Shown here in pieces: positions 32,842-44,595 of a stretch of 64,000 nucleotides of DNA. The position numbers were made by a program, and so were the translations under genes. Position 1 is the stretch's first letter; every line of letters starts with the position of its first letter. The stretch spans positions 305,433 through 369,432 of the forward strand of contig JAAVTG010000584.1 of the NCBI GenBank assembly GCA_011947345.1, written 5' to 3'. The DNA comes from Phytophthora quininea (Eukaryota; Oomycota; Peronosporomycetes; Peronosporales; Peronosporaceae). Below the pieces are notes generated by a model. It saw nothing but the letters and a program-made list of their open reading frames with translations, did no database searches and was not told the DNA's origin.

Positions 32842-33912
32842 AGTTAAGCGCGGACCCGCGACAACCAAGTCAGGTGGTGTGTCTACTGTCGGGGAGAAAC
32901 GAGCTCCTTCATATTCCCCTCCTCTCTCGTCTAAGCGACAGGAAACTTCGCACGAGAAGACGAAGACTCGTCCTGTGGACTCAGCGAAGCAGCCAGGTTC
33001 TCCTTGTAGGAAGAAGCCAGCTCATGCTGCTGTTGGAGTTAAGTCTCTTGCCCGGCCGCCAACTCGACAGCCCACTACTCCTTCGTTCCCCGACGTCTTG
33101 ACGCTTCCTTCGGGAAGGTTCGTGTCCGAGCAGCTTAAGCCTTTATAGGAGTCTCGGGAGCTTCCAAGAACTCAAGACTATCGAGACGTGCCGTTTTTCA
33201 TCGTGGGTTGGTTGCTGTTGGGCAGTCATTTTGGCTGCTTCGACTTCTCCTCCCATGCAGCGGGTTGGCAACAAGGATTGCTTGGCTGCCATTCCGTGCA
33301 GTGTCGAGAGCCTTAGGCAATTATGGGCCGTCTACAGCCCTGGCTATCCTTGTCAATAGATTTTCGCCAAGTTCAACGTCGATCCTGTGTTTGTGCCCCA
33401 AGAACGGATGGACGCCGCGGGATCTCGTCTACTCCAGAACACTCTGTGGACATCGTATGTGACGCATGGCTTCGTTTTCTTGGCGATGGCCGACTTGGCG
33501 ACAAAGATCCTCCGCTTACTTGGTCCAAGGTATTCGTGGCTTTATGGGAGCGCATGCATTGGGTCGCCGGTGCAAGCGTGATCGCAGGTTTCCGCCCGAT
33601 CTGAATCCCGGGAGACCTCAAGCTGGGTTGGCAGAGGTCTACGAAATTCGGCAGGATTATAGTGCTCAGCGCAAGCGCTGGAGTGACTTGTTACGCCTCG
33701 TCCAGAAATCGCTGAGTCAAGTTCGTCTGCCGGCTGCTTCGTCAACTTCCGCTGATGATTCTTCGCCAGCTCTCGACCCAGAAATGCTGTTTGAGCCTTC
33801 CGTGCCATCGTATTCGCTTATGAGTCACCCATGGTTCCCTGCTGCATCTTTTCGAATGGCAGCATATAATAAATATGGTGTTGTGGGATTATCATGGTTT
33901 CTTGGTGTTTGA
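32842..33912 (+). pseudogene. Decayed coding region of a repeat family (Trp/Leu-rich domain)
   Basis: A Ser/Pro/Lys-rich start (32789-33148) precedes a folded-looking region read in three frames: LCPKNGWTPRDLVYSRTLCG (33390-33455), DAWLRFLGDGRLGDKDPPLTW and WSKVFVALWERMHWVAGASVIAGF (33465-33600), then EVYEIRQDYSAQRKRWSDLL to 33912. The high Trp content and the sense in alternating frames show an old coding sequence with frameshifts. Family unknown; it could be the second half of the protein at 29264. Confidence 0.4.
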
Positions 33913-34276
33913 CTACCAACAGGCCAAAACGACTACCCATAGGCCAAAATGACTACCGAGCGCGCGACTTGCGAAACACCTCGAAGAACGTGTTTTTGTC
34001 AAGAGTTGAAGGCATGGCATTGTCGAGCTCCGCCAGGGACAAGCGTCTTCAGTTGAGTATGCATATACTTAATTGTAGTGCTTTTAGTGGCAGATAACTG
34101 AGAGGGTTTGGCACCGCTTGAGGTTTTCCCTCCTCAATCCCAAACGTTCTCCGTGGACAATTCGTGTCTTCTGCGTTCTCTTACGACTGCTCTAGAGTTG
34201 GTGCTCGCTCGGTCGTCTGCTGCGCGTGCGTCACTAGTTTTCGCCGGAAACTCGCGCACCCGCGCCTTACACCTTG
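33913..34276. other. Upstream region of the SepSecS gene
   Basis: 33911-33955 holds two imperfect tandem copies of a GACTACC...AGGCCAAAA unit of about 24 bases. Near 34128 TTTTCCCTCCTCAATCCCAAA and other pyrimidine-rich tracts precede the gene, as in many oomycete core promoters. No TATA box identified. Confidence 0.35.
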
Positions 34277-35976
34277 ATGAACGCCAAGAGCGCCGAGCTG
34301 GCGGCGCAGCTCGTGCCTGGGACGTACGTGCAGCAAGGTTTAGACGCGGTGCGCTCGCGCGAGCGGATGGTGACGAATCTCTTGGCGCAGCGGAGCTTAC
34401 CCGACGATGGCTGGGACGACGCGAGTGTGGAGCTACTGCTGCAGACGCTCTCGGCCATGGACAGCAACAATTTCCGAAGCAGCGCTGGCGCCGGCGAGCG
34501 TGAGGCGCGGGTCTTCTCTGCTTTGGTGGCACGCCGCCACTTTTACTTGGCGCATGGCGTGGGGCGATCGGGCGATGTGGCGGCGGTGCAGCCCAAGGCA
34601 GCGGGCTCCTCCCTCCTGGTGCAGCTGGCCAACGCCATGGCGAGGGATGTGCTGCGAGTCGCAGGCCTGCGGGCAGTGAAGGCTGCCATTGTGCTGCCTG
34701 TGGCCACGGGAATGTCACTGATGCTAGTACTGCAACAGCTGAAAGAGACCAAGCCTGGTGCGCGCTACGTGATCTGGCCGCGGATCGACCAAAGTCATGC
34801 TTCAAGTCCATCGTGGCGGCGGGGCTAACCCCGTTAGTGCTGGAGAACTTGCTGATAGAGGAGAACGGACAGGTCGGAGGACAGCTGAAGACTGATGTAG
34901 CTGGCATGAAGGAGATGCTGGCCAAGCACGGGAGCGACAGTGTGTTGGCAGTCATGAGCACTACAAGCTGCTTCGCTCCCAGAGCTTATGATAGTGTCGA
35001 GGAGATCGCGAAGCTCTGTCAAGAGCGCAATATTGGTATGAAGTATCCGATGGTGCAGCCGTGTGGTAAAATACTAACATGACATCCATTTGCAGCGCAT
35101 GTAATCAACAATGCCTACGGTGTGCAGGCGTCGAAGTGCGTTCATCAAGTGGAATTGGCCATGCGCAAAGGCCGTGTGGATGTAGTGGTGCAGAGCCTCG
35201 ACAAGAACTTCATGGTTCCTGTTGGCGGTGCTATTGTTTGTTCACCTTCGCGGGAGAGAGTTGATCGAGTGGCGAAGTTTTATCCTGGGCGTGCCAGCGC
35301 TACTCCGACGCTGGACTTCTTCATTACCATGCTCCAAATGGTTAGATCAACAGTGTTATTTGTCTCCCCTGCTCTAATCGTGACATATATTCTAGGGGAA
35401 AAATGGGTATCGACGCTTGTTAGCAGAGCGCAAGAGCCTTGCGACGTATATGCGCGAGCAACTCCAGTCTTTCGCGGAAGAAGAGGGCGAAAGCTTACTT
35501 CGGGTTTCAGACAATGAGGTAGTCATACGTACGGACTTGTCAAACCCCTTTTTTTTGCAGTTCATTATCCTCTTTCTGTTTGTGCTCGCAGATCTCCTTC
35601 GCGTTGACATTACGAACCTTCTGCCCAGACGTTGCCAACATCAACGAGAAATCTCGGCAGTTAACAAAGCTAGGTGCAATGCTGTTTTCACGAGGTGTCT
35701 CTGGCGCACGGTAAGTTTGGTTTATCCACGGGTGAGAGGAGTTTAGCGTCTAACGCTGAATCGTTCAGGGTTGTATCGTGTCTTGACGAAAAAACCATCG
35801 CGGGGCACAAGTTTTCAGCCTTTGGCGCACACCACAGCGCGTTTCCTGTAGCGTATGTAACTTTTGCCTGCGCTTTAGGCATGGAACGCTCTGAAGTGGA
35901 CTTGCTTCTAGTAAGACTGCGAAAGACGATCCAGGAGTGGCGCACAAAGCAAGCTGATGATCCTCCAGCAGTGTAA
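34277..35976 (+). CDS. SEPSECS: O-phosphoseryl-tRNA(Sec) selenium transferase (SepSecS)
   Basis: Converts phosphoseryl-tRNA(Sec) to selenocysteinyl-tRNA(Sec) with selenophosphate and PLP. The N-terminus (LVPGTYVQQGLDAVRSRE), MDSNNF, GVGRSGDVAAVQPKAAGSSL, the PLP-Lys region SLDKNFMVPVGGA (Lys at 35203-35205), YPGRASATPTLDF and the C-terminal SGARVVS follow the family throughout. Start at ATG 34277; the frame is closed upstream. Introns: 35036-35095, 35341-35395, 35519-35591 and 35711-35768, all GT-AG and 55-73 bp. The frame breaks once at 34791-34793, where CAAAG should be CAAAAG. With that base the conserved KSCFKSIVAAGLTP follows at once, so I treat it as a consensus error. The gene implies a selenocysteine pathway in this organism. 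Confidence 0.93.
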
Positions 35977-36153
35977 ATAGTTGACGATGAATCACAGCGC
36001 AGTCGAGTACTACCGGTAGTAAAAGTTTTTAAGCTCGACTTGAGCTACAACGATGCCAACGATGTCTATAAAACTGTGTCCTGATCCTGACGTGCTATCT
36101 GCTTGTGCTCCTGGATTTGTGCTGCCGCCGCCTCGCGCGCCGCAAATTCACAC

Positions 36154-39100
36154 CTAGTGCTTCTTGCCGCCGTTCTTCGACTTTTTGTTTTTCTTCTTCG
36201 TAACAACAGGTGCTGCCGATGACGCCGTAGGTTCCTGGTCATCACTGGTCTTGAATTCGAGCTCTCCGAGAAGTTCGTTGGCAATAGCGTCAGCAGCTGC
36301 AGCAGCGTCAATTTCTCGGCGGCCCTTAGCTCCCTCCACCGCCTTCTCGGTAAACCTCGCCATGAATTTGGCCGACTCGACCACACGCGGGTCCTCCTCG
36401 CCGTAAGCCTCCTTGAAAAGCGAATATACCTTCTTCTCGTACGCGAGCGCCTCGCGGTAACCGCCAGCAAGTCCGCAGGCAAGAGCCATTTGATGCAGCG
36501 TGTTGGCAGCCTGGTTGCGGTCAAATTCTCCGCGGCGCAGGGACTCACGGTGGCACAACAAGGCCAGCGTAATTTGACCCACGTCCTGACACATCATGCC
36601 CATCTTAAAGTACAGCGAGCTGATCTCAGGGAAGTGAGGACCGCTGCAGAGCTCCAGCAGGTAGATGGAGCGGCGCAAATGGGCCACCGCGAGATCTGTT
36701 TGGGCATTCGCATGGAAAAAAGCGCCAAGTTTGCGTGGGCGAAAGCCGTGTCATGATAGTCAATTCCCTGGAGCTGCGTGTATAAAGCAAGCGCCCGCTG
36801 CTGCTGTGCAATAGCTCCAGCAATATCTCCAGCGTGGTAAAGGACGGTGGCCAACGACGAGCTGCAAAGGGCGGCATCCTCGTGAGCTCCGCCACACACC
36901 TGGATCAGCAACGACGAAGCCTCCTGGATGAGCTCATATGCGTTCGACAGCACGCCCTGACTCAGTTGCAGACGACCACGTTCCAGGAGATGCTTAGCCT
37001 GCGCTAACGGGTGGGCAGGGAGCGAGGTTTTCACGACAGGAACAACGCCAGTGATGTCATCCAGGCTGATCGGCGCGGTTGATGCGAAGTCATAGTTTCG
37101 GCTAACCACTCGCAGGCCCAAGCGTTGGCACAGACGGCGAAGCAGGACCGCCTTGTGCACGCGACCAAGAGGGGCATCGAACTATCAGTGCGTTCCGACT
37201 CCACTTGTCCACGGTCTGGGCCCCACAGCACCAAATCATAGTCAAAGCGGCCCTTAATCTCCTTGTTGATACGGGCCCAAAGCGTTCTGGCGTCCATCGT
37301 TGCCGGGGTCAAAGGGACATCGCCATTGCCGTTCTCCTTACTGTCGCCATTCTCTGCGGCCTTACTCGCACCAAGGATACCGTTCAAAAGCTTCACAATT
37401 GCCAAACCTGGTGCTGCACGGACAGAGTCATTGACATTTAGCACTTCCGCCAAAATGTGTTTGGATGCCCGCGCAATCATCTCCACCTCCAGCAGCTCCA
37501 AAATGTACTTGGAGATGCCTCCAATGGACTCGAGCTTCCCGCACAAGGAGGCCAGACGACCCAGGTAGCGCATATTGATACCACACGAGTGCATCAGGTG
37601 CGTAAGAGCGTATCCATCGGCAGGTGCAATAGCACCGCGACGCACATCAGCAATAAATGCAGGCACAACAATCCGCTGTAGATACTCAGCCGCGTCCTTC
37701 ACTGCTGCCTCGTCAGCCTCTAGTTCCTCCGCATTCGTTGATCCCGCGTATTTCATGAAGACATTCGGGTTCAGCAAGACTGGAGAAGCTTCTTCCTCTC
37801 CTCCTCCTCCTCTTCCTCACGTCTGTTCTCCACCTTTTCCGATTTCTTCAAGGCCTCTTCAGCTGTCTCGAACTTCTCGCCACCTTCAGTGCCATCTTCC
37901 TTCTTAGCCGCTTCTTCCTCTGCTGTCTTAGCTGCCTTGCGAGCCTCACGCTTGGCACGACGCGCCTGATTTTGCTTCCAGAGCGAGTAAAGCTGGACCA
38001 GCTCGGGACGCAACAAAGCTACATAGCCATCATTGTCACGAGTGAACACTAAGCCGTCGTCTTCTGGTGCCGGCTTCTGTTTGGCGTCTCCGTCACGTTT
38101 TGCGTAGTAGGTCCAATCCTTTGGGGTAATGCGGACGAGATCCAGAACATACAAGCGACCATCCGATCCCTTAATACCCTTGGCCTCCACCGGACCACTG
38201 ATCTTGACCACTTCGGTACCGGCTTCGCCACTACTCACAGGTGCAGCACCAAGAGCCTCCTGCTCCTTCTCAGCAGCTAAGTCTTCCTCGGATTTTCCAA
38301 GGGGCTTAATACTGCGCTCGGCGATGTGCAACTTTGCGCCTGCCTCCAGCATCAGTGCGTGCATCTCACTGTTAGCCGCGACGGTCTTTCCACCATCCAC
38401 GGAGCCATACACAAGTTTGGAGGCCGCGTCTCCTTGAAGAATGCCAGGGATCACACTCTGCGCAATTACGCGGACACCAAGATAATCCACAACCGTCGTG
38501 GCAAGAGTGTGCAGTCCGCGAATATCCGCGTCGTTGAAGGCCTTCACGCCCTGCAGGTCGCGGTTTGCAGCGGAGTAGGCAGCTTCCTCGCCGCCAGAAG
38601 CGTCTTTAGGTTTTCCTTCGCCGTCGATAGACAGGGAGAAGAAGATATTGTTGAACACGTACACCTGCGCGCTTTGCTCATCCATGGGGTTAATGGGAGG
38701 AATGTATCCCTCGACAATAGCCACCGCACCTTTCGTCGCAGCCTCCACAAACTCCGTCAGCACTTTGTTCGTGACGCGAGCACGCAGAATCTCCTCTCGG
38801 AGCGTGGCCGCAGGCAATTCACGACAGCACTGGTATTCTTCGTTCCAGTCACGGAGCACACCACTTTCGTCCATTCCGTAGTTCGAGCACAGCTCATCCT
38901 CGGCGCGGTTAAGATCATATTTGTGCTCTTCCGTTGCCGTCGTCGTCGGCGTGTTCCACGGTAGCTTTCCACCCAAACTGGATCCAGCCACCACCATCCA
39001 CTCGATCGACGAGGGGCCCTGCTTGGCCAAAGCTGCCGCTTTGGCGAGAAGGGCAGGGTAGGAGGTTTTAAACTTGGGCGAAACGGTGCTCAGCACATGC

Positions 39101-40061
39101 ATTAGCAAATGCGCAGTGCCCGGAGCTGTCTTGTGCGGACGCGGGTCGAAACCAGAAGAGTTGGAGCGGTTCACGTAGAAGCCGTTCACGTGTGCCGTGA
39201 TGTAGTAGCGTGTGTTGTCGCCCTCAACGACCACCTCCAGGTACAGCAGATCGCCGGCCAGTTTGCGGGGCGCGGGCGGCGGGTTGTAACCCGAAAAGAC
39301 GATACTCTTGACGCACACGGGGAGCTTGGCATCCTGCTGGGGCTCCTGTTCCTTCTTGTCATTGGTGTCAGCTTGCTTTTGCTTTTGCGCGTTCTTTTTG
39401 CTCTTTTTCTTCTTTTGGTCTTTATCGCTTTTCTTGCCCTTGACAGGAGATTGCTCTTGCTCCTGCTCAGCAGGGGTCTCATCTGGTGCAAACGAGTAAA
39501 ACTCGGCCAGCTCAGCCTTGACTGGCACCTCGACGCCCTCGAGCTTGTAATGGATCTCGCGCAGCCTCTTGAGTTGCTGCTCCGAGACCTCTTTGAGCTT
39601 CTTCTCGTCCATCTCCTCCTCCTCTTGTGCTGGGGAATCTTCAGGATGGTCGGCAGCTTCTTGATGCTCCTCGGATTCTGCAACGGGCTGTGGGATGGGC
39701 GGGTTGGCCAGCACGTCGCGGAGACGACGCACGTGGTTGCGCACCTTGCGGGCGTCGTACTTGTCCAGCACCATGCGCAGCGTGGCGCCGTCCACCACGG
39801 CGTACTCGGCCAGCTCCACGTAGTCGTTGAGTGGCACCCAGGTCTGCTGCTCGCCCTGCTGTGTTTCCAGGTGGTAGCACGTGTAGCAGGCCAGCGCAGG
39901 GAACTCGGCCAGGAGCTGGCCCAGCGACGTGACGGTGTCGGCGGCGCTCACGTTCTCGAGGCGCACGGCCTCGCCCACGGGGGCACCACTAGCACCGAGA
40001 ATGGCGCGTCCTCCACAGCGACAGGCTGCTCCTGCGCCTCGACGGGGTCGTTGCTGCCCAT
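36154..40061 (-). CDS. CLU: CLU, clustered mitochondria protein homolog
   Basis: A cytosolic protein of about 1,300 residues (the family has 1,270-1,320). In other eukaryotes it is needed for even mitochondrial distribution and binds mRNAs of mitochondrial proteins. Order: N-terminal ubiquitin-like region (VRLENVSAADTVTSLGQLLAEF), Glu/Lys-rich linker, CLU domain at about residues 420-650 (WNEEYQCCRELPAATLREEI, GLHTLATTVVDYLGVRVIAQSVIPG), central domain (HLMHSCGINMRYLG), then TPRs (SSLATVLYHAGDIAGAIAQQQRAL), and a Lys-rich end. ATG at 40061, stop at 36154. Four single-base gaps in homopolymers break the frame (39979-39983, 37776-37777, 37165-37166, 36716-36721). Adding one base to each restores family sequence on both sides, so errors are far more likely than decay. 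No intron needed. Confidence 0.92.
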
Positions 40062-40187
40062 GCTGTCCAAACCTTGCTGCTCGCCTTGAGATCGATCCGA
40101 GCAAAATCAAAAGTGCGTCCGGACCACAAGTTCAAAAACTCTTTAAAGAGTTTTTCGAAAAACACACATTTTTGCTTTTTTGTCCAA

Positions 40188-41494
40188 CATGATTGGCGGA
40201 GTATTACCGGCTATGGCACGAAGAAGCCAAGGTTGTCTGAAGCAGACGACGCATCGATCCGAACACTGCTAGGAACAATGACGCAGGGCCAGATCGCCGC
40301 GCCGGTTGGCGTTTCGCAGAGCTTGGTGTCGAGGCGGAGCCGAGGAGCCACGTAAGACCGGCTGTCATCGAAAACTTACAAAAGAAATGCTGTTCGAAGC
40401 TGCACGACTCCAGTTCCTATTCAATACGACGTTACTTCAACGGATATGCGCCTTTATCAAGCTCGCATACGATATCTCCGTGTCAACTAAAACGATGTCC
40501 CGCCGACTAGAAGATGAAGTAGGGTTCAGTATTAGTGAACTCAGAAGATTTCCGCGAGACCGAAATTCCAAGCGCGCAATTGAGGCCCGATATGAATACG
40601 CCACCACGATGACCACGAAATTTGGAATGAATACGCTTTATGAAGCAATGTACTTTGACGAAATGAAATTGTCAAGATGTACGAAACGGAAGGCGTGGTC
40701 AATTAACGGCTGGGTCCCTACAGTCCCCGACGAGCCTTACAGCACCAACCCCGAACATACCACGCTCATGCACGCGGCGTCGCCCGTGTTTGGGACTCTA
40801 CTGTGAAATCGTCGAAGGGAGCGTGTCAGGAGAGACATGTTCAGCGTTTATAAAGCAAATGATGACTACCTACATGGCGAAGTGTTTGGCAAGTTGGAGA
40901 CGCGCGATTATTATGGATAACGCGTCTATTCACCATTGGGATCTTGTGACTAATTTCATGCGCGGAAGCGTGGTTACTGAAAAGATTAACCTGGAGTTCC
41001 TACCGATTTAATCACCTTTCTTAATCCACTTGAGAAAGTATTCGGTCCGTTGAAGTCACGCTTGTGGAGATCGCGCTCAGGTGCTGCTGCCACGGATGAG
41101 AGCAAACGTCGGTTGAAGCAAAGTTTGGCTGAGCAAATATTGCGCATAACAAGTGAGAGGTGCGGCAATTTTACTTTCATGCTGTGAATTTTCTGAAATT
41201 CTCAGAGAATCGAATATCTGTGCTCACGCAGCAGCTTTATGCAGCCAGCCATGTCGGAGATGAGGCCGAATTGTGCCTGATGTTCCTGAAACTATTGAGT
41301 GGCTACTTAATAGCCACCTTCCGCACTGTTACGCCGAATTTACTCCAGAGGCGCAAGCTGAAATTGAAGTAGCTTTTAGCTGCAAAAGGTTGACGATGAA
41401 TATTATCGACGAGTTTGTTGCCGGACCAGCAGCAGTGCGCGCCGCAGGGTCGGCTCTAATCAATAAACTGCAATACCTTCGTATAGACTGCTAA
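40188..41494 (+). pseudogene. Tc1/mariner-type (DDE_3) transposase relic
   Basis: Begins with a helix-turn-helix (KPRLSEADDASIRTLL, MTQGQIAAPVGVSQSLVSR) at about 40220-40340. After a frame change comes a 166-codon ORF (40306-40806), with the first Asp in YFDEMKLSRC near 40650. The second Asp is in IIMDNASIHH near 40910. The third acidic residue lies in FLNPLEKVFGPLKSRL near 41020, again in another frame. The C-terminal part (to 41494) is a helical tail. At least three frameshifts make it inactive unless some are sequencing errors. It starts about 125 bases from the CLU start codon, so it may have changed that promoter. Confidence 0.65.
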
Positions 41495-41701
41495 ATGAAC
41501 AAGAATATTCATCCGAAGGATTGCCGGGATGAATAAAATGTGCCCCAATTATTCATCTGTTTTGTTCTTGTCATGCATGCGATGTCCTATCATACTATCT
41601 TCGCCCCCACTAATAATTATATCCCATCTGAACGCCATACGCTACTACCACGCCAAAACGTTTAGCCTCAAAAGTTCCTGAAATATTTGGAAGGGGCTTT
41701 T

Positions 41702-42262
41702 ATGTGCCTTAACGACAGTGGAAGGCCCAAAGAACCCCCCTTCCCCAAGAAAGTGCGACACAATAAGGAGGACGAGCGCTATCTCTCGCTGGCTCAAGTG
41801 CTGGAATCCCCTGTGCTAAAACAAATGATGCTTAACCACCACCCAGTGATTCTGCGGAAATGCCAACTGCAGGAATTGCTCGCGTTGCGACCATCTGAAG
41901 TTTTTCCGTGGCAGTACAAGCTGTCCAGCCAGGGAGGGGTATACTGCGCTGCGATTTGCGTGTTCGAGAAGGCCAAACCTGGACACGAAGCGGGGTATGT
42001 GCTGCTCAAGTTCGGTGAGACATCCAATATACTTGAAAGAATGGATAAACTGAAGAGAGAGATCGGCGGCGATCCTGCACAGCTCGAGGTGAAAGCGACG
42101 CTGCTATGGTTCATTCCGTGCACGGCAAAGGTGAGTCGGGAACGGCGACTAGCTCTGGAGAGTCGAATCAAGGCTAATCTCGTTGATCTGGACTTGAAAG
42201 AATACGTGTCGATGTCGAAAAACACCGAACGTTTGCTGCAATGGGCATGCAACTGCAGCTAG
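41702..42262 (+). CDS. Unrecognised protein, possible GIY-YIG/T5orf172-like fold
   Basis: An intact ORF of 186 codons from ATG 41702. The middle has AGYVLLKFGETSNILERMDKL, which resembles the K-(I/F)-G-x-T and Arg-containing blocks of T5orf172/GIY-YIG nucleases, and then WFIPCTAKVSRERRLALESRI. Against that call, the GIY and YIG strands are not clear. The protein is basic and begins with MCLNDSGRPKEPPFPKK. Flanked on both sides by transposon relics, so it may be a repeat-family gene. Confidence 0.4.
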   Translation: MCLNDSGRPKEPPFPKKVRHNKEDERYLSLAQVLESPVLKQMMLNHHPVILRKCQLQELLALRPSEVFPWQYKLSSQGGVYCAAICVFEKAKPGHEAGYVLLKFGETSNILERMDKLKREIGGDPAQLEVKATLLWFIPCTAKVSRERRLALESRIKANLVDLDLKEYVSMSKNTERLLQWACNCS

Positions 42263-42859
42263 TGGTCTGCGCGTACATCAAGGCGTATGCGGATTGGATG
42301 GAGAATTTTATCGCATTTTATCGACATCTCACTTAAACTGTGCAAGTGCGTGGCATGTCGAACGGATATCTGCCCTCGGATGGGGCGAACAGCTCGCCCC
42401 AGGGAGACGCATGGTCAGGTCGCTGCTGCTGCTGGCTGTTCATTTACTAAAACAGGACGAAGCACAAGTTCCAACTCGATGCGCGCACTTCAAGGCTGCT
42501 CGGAGCAATTGCGCTCTTGCTTTCACTTGTAGCTCCTGATCACCAGCGTCGCGATAGCAATTCAAATGCCGTTGTCGACGGGATCACAATACTCACACTC
42601 ACCAGATCTGTACCGAAGATTCGAGCGAGTGGGACAGCAATGTGTGACGCGGCAGCTCATCGACGCAAGGCAATTAGCACTTGAACAAGAAGTTGCCGTC
42701 GCCTCGGATTAATTTGCGGCAAGAAGATGAGAGGCCTGTGTGGTGTAGCGGGATTTATTAAAAACCGCTTTCACTGCGCCCAGACGCCGACTAACGGAGG
42801 GGGGACTCCGATGATCCGTGATCATCTGTACTCATCTGGTGTACCCGTCGGGGTCTGGA
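42263..42859. other. Intergenic, no convincing gene
   Basis: ORFs of about 80 codons at 42287-42539 overlap in two frames without domain signature. Nothing else recognised. Confidence 0.4.
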
Positions 42860-43396
42860 TCTGCTCTTCGGGTGCTGCGAAGATGTTGGGTCTACCAAGA
42901 AGAACTGTCTTGGCGAGACTTGGGAGGTTGGGGTAGCGTGGAAATCTTCACTCTGTCCCGGATTATGGGTTTCCAGACCACTCGTTGCTTGGCTTGACTT
43001 GGATCTGGTTTTGGATCCGGATCCAGGTGGGGGTGGGAGGGGGTTGAGGAGTGTGCTTCGCTTCCTTTTCGCTTTCAATAGCGTGATCTTAGGTGATTGA
43101 GGGTCGATCGGTCGTCCTGGCCAAGTAGTAACTCCAGTTGACCTTGGATCCACACTTGCACACTTGGATCCACGGGGCGCAAGTTGGACCCGGCCAAAAT
43201 ACGTTCCGGATGACTCTAGCGCTGCTTGATCCTGGTGATCCTCACTTAGCGGAAGGGGGCCAATGTAGTTCCCCGCTTCTTTGGAAGGACTCTTGCGTAG
43301 TACGAGGCAAATTCGACTCTGTATGAAACAATTTATGGTTGGATCCCATCCCAAAACTTATCATCTGTACCATCTTTATACCTATCACTGGATATT
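42860..43396 (-). repeat. Long inverted repeat, left copy (~537 bp)
   Basis: Reverse complement of 45632-46168 with almost no differences; paired positions sum to 89028. Outer end near GGTGCTGCGAAG at 42860. The content is GC-rich with several GGATCC sites and no clear protein. No target duplication seen outside. Confidence 0.9.
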
Positions 43397-43928
43397 ATCG
43401 CTCGGTCATTCCCTCGGTGTGCCAGATACACGCTTGGAACGATCCCACTTGTAGATTTGGATTGCCCGTGCTTGGAACCATCACTTCCAGGAGTGTATCC
43501 ATATCTGATCCGGAGATCTGAGTCTGAATCGAACGTGCTGGGTTCCAATATTGCTCTAATTTCCGAGAAAGTGCTTCATCACACATGTAACGGGGTAACT
43601 CGAAAGTCATAACCGTGTGAAGATTTTTGCCTATGTAACCATAGTGTACCATTTGGCTCTCCACCACTCATTTGCACACTTCTTAGATGAACTATGTCAC
43701 ATAATCTAGTCCATATATTTACAGCAAGGTCAGATAACAATTCAATTCAGTTCTATTTTTACAGTTAATTGGTGTTGTCCTTGTTTTAAGGGACACTGAC
43801 TCTGCGAGTCCTACTTACGGGGCTGTACTTGATTCTTGTATAGAATTGAAGGCTGAAAGGCTAAAGACACCGACTCATGGAGTCCTACGTCTTCCTCTCT
43901 GCATAAGCACTGCTACGCAGCCCCACAT
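43397..43928. other. Non-coding repeat DNA inside the inverted-repeat segment
   Basis: 43600-43690 resembles 27246-27360. Two related hairpin-forming blocks, GACTCTGCGAGTCCTAC near 43798 and GACTCATGGAGTCCTAC near 43874, lie 75 bases apart. No gene seen. Confidence 0.4.
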
Positions 43929-44095
43929 CAGTTGGATTGATGCCGACTTTGCTGGCGATGCTACGGACAGAAAATCCGTAAGCGGGGTGATCACGCAGGT
44001 GGACGGGATAACGATTGATTAGCAACGCAAGAAACAGGTTGCCGTGGTCCTGTCAAAAGCGGAATCTGAATTTGTCGCCGCAGCTCTAGGAGGAC
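43929..44095 (+). pseudogene. Ty1/copia RNase H fragment
   Basis: Plus-strand reading gives WIDADFAGDATDRKSVSGV, then an in-frame TAG and KQVAVVLSKAESEFVAA. These are the Asp and Glu motifs of copia RNase H (DADxAGD...RKS; SKAESEF). It stops abruptly at about 44095, where CAND1 sequence begins on the other strand. Orientation is opposite to the copia gag and integrase at 46031-48534. Confidence 0.75.
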
Positions 44096-44096
44096 A

Positions 44097-44592
44097 GGGA
44101 TCAAATGTTCAACCAGGCGATTTATCAGCACATCCAACGCCATAACACCCAGAGAGCCCACACAAGCTGTGGCACGCTTGCGCACCAGTGGTGACTCGTC
44201 CCCAATCTGGACAATGAGCAGCTCCATGATGGTCGCGTGCTCCGTGGCGACGTCGTATCCGAAGCGGCGCAGCAGGTCTGTGAGGATGTCCAGCGTCTCG
44301 GCCTTCACCGCCGCGTCCTTGTCCTTCCCCAGGCCAATGAGCAGTCGCGAGCAGACACCCGTGGCCTGCGAGACGTCGGCGATGATGGTCTTGAGGCCGA
44401 TCGAGTATATGTCGCGCAGCTCTGGCTTGCCGTTGAGGATCAGGTCGCAGAGCTTGGCGCTGATGTCCGCTACCTGCGCCACTTGCACTTTGGTCACCAG
44501 CAGCCCCAGGCACTTGACGGCAATGCTCTGCACGTCGTTGGACTTGTCGTTCAGCTGCTTGAGCACGGCGACGCACACTCTGCCAGGGTAGA
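44097..44592 (-). pseudogene. CAND1: CAND1 exon fragment
   Basis: Cullin-associated NEDD8-dissociated protein 1 exchanges substrate receptors on cullin-RING ligases. This exon encodes the second and third HEAT repeats: DVQSIAVKCLGLLVTKV, LRDIYSIGLKTIIADV, LDILTDLLRRFGYDVA and LVRKRATACVGSL align with CAND1. A pyrimidine-rich tract and CAG at 44593-44595 (minus strand) look like an intron 3' splice site before it. The other ~1,000 residues of the protein are absent because the exon ends at the copia fragment near 44097. It is a captured or broken piece, not a working gene. Confidence 0.82.
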
Positions 44593-44595
44593 GAG

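Noticed and set aside
34274..34276. Upstream TTG as start of SepSecS
   Set aside because: The ATG at 34277 gives the family N-terminus, and nothing in this genome suggests TTG initiation.
39109..40089. 326-codon plus-strand ORF opposite CLU
   Set aside because: Leu/Val/His-rich shadow of the CLU coding strand; CLU is confirmed by family motifs over its whole length.
40100..40165. Palindrome AAAAACTCTTTAAAGAGTTTTT as a transposon end
   Set aside because: No matching terminus was found at the other side of the transposase relic (near 41500).
41687..41701. TTG start for the protein at 41702
   Set aside because: The first ATG in frame is 41702; the extra residues have no support.
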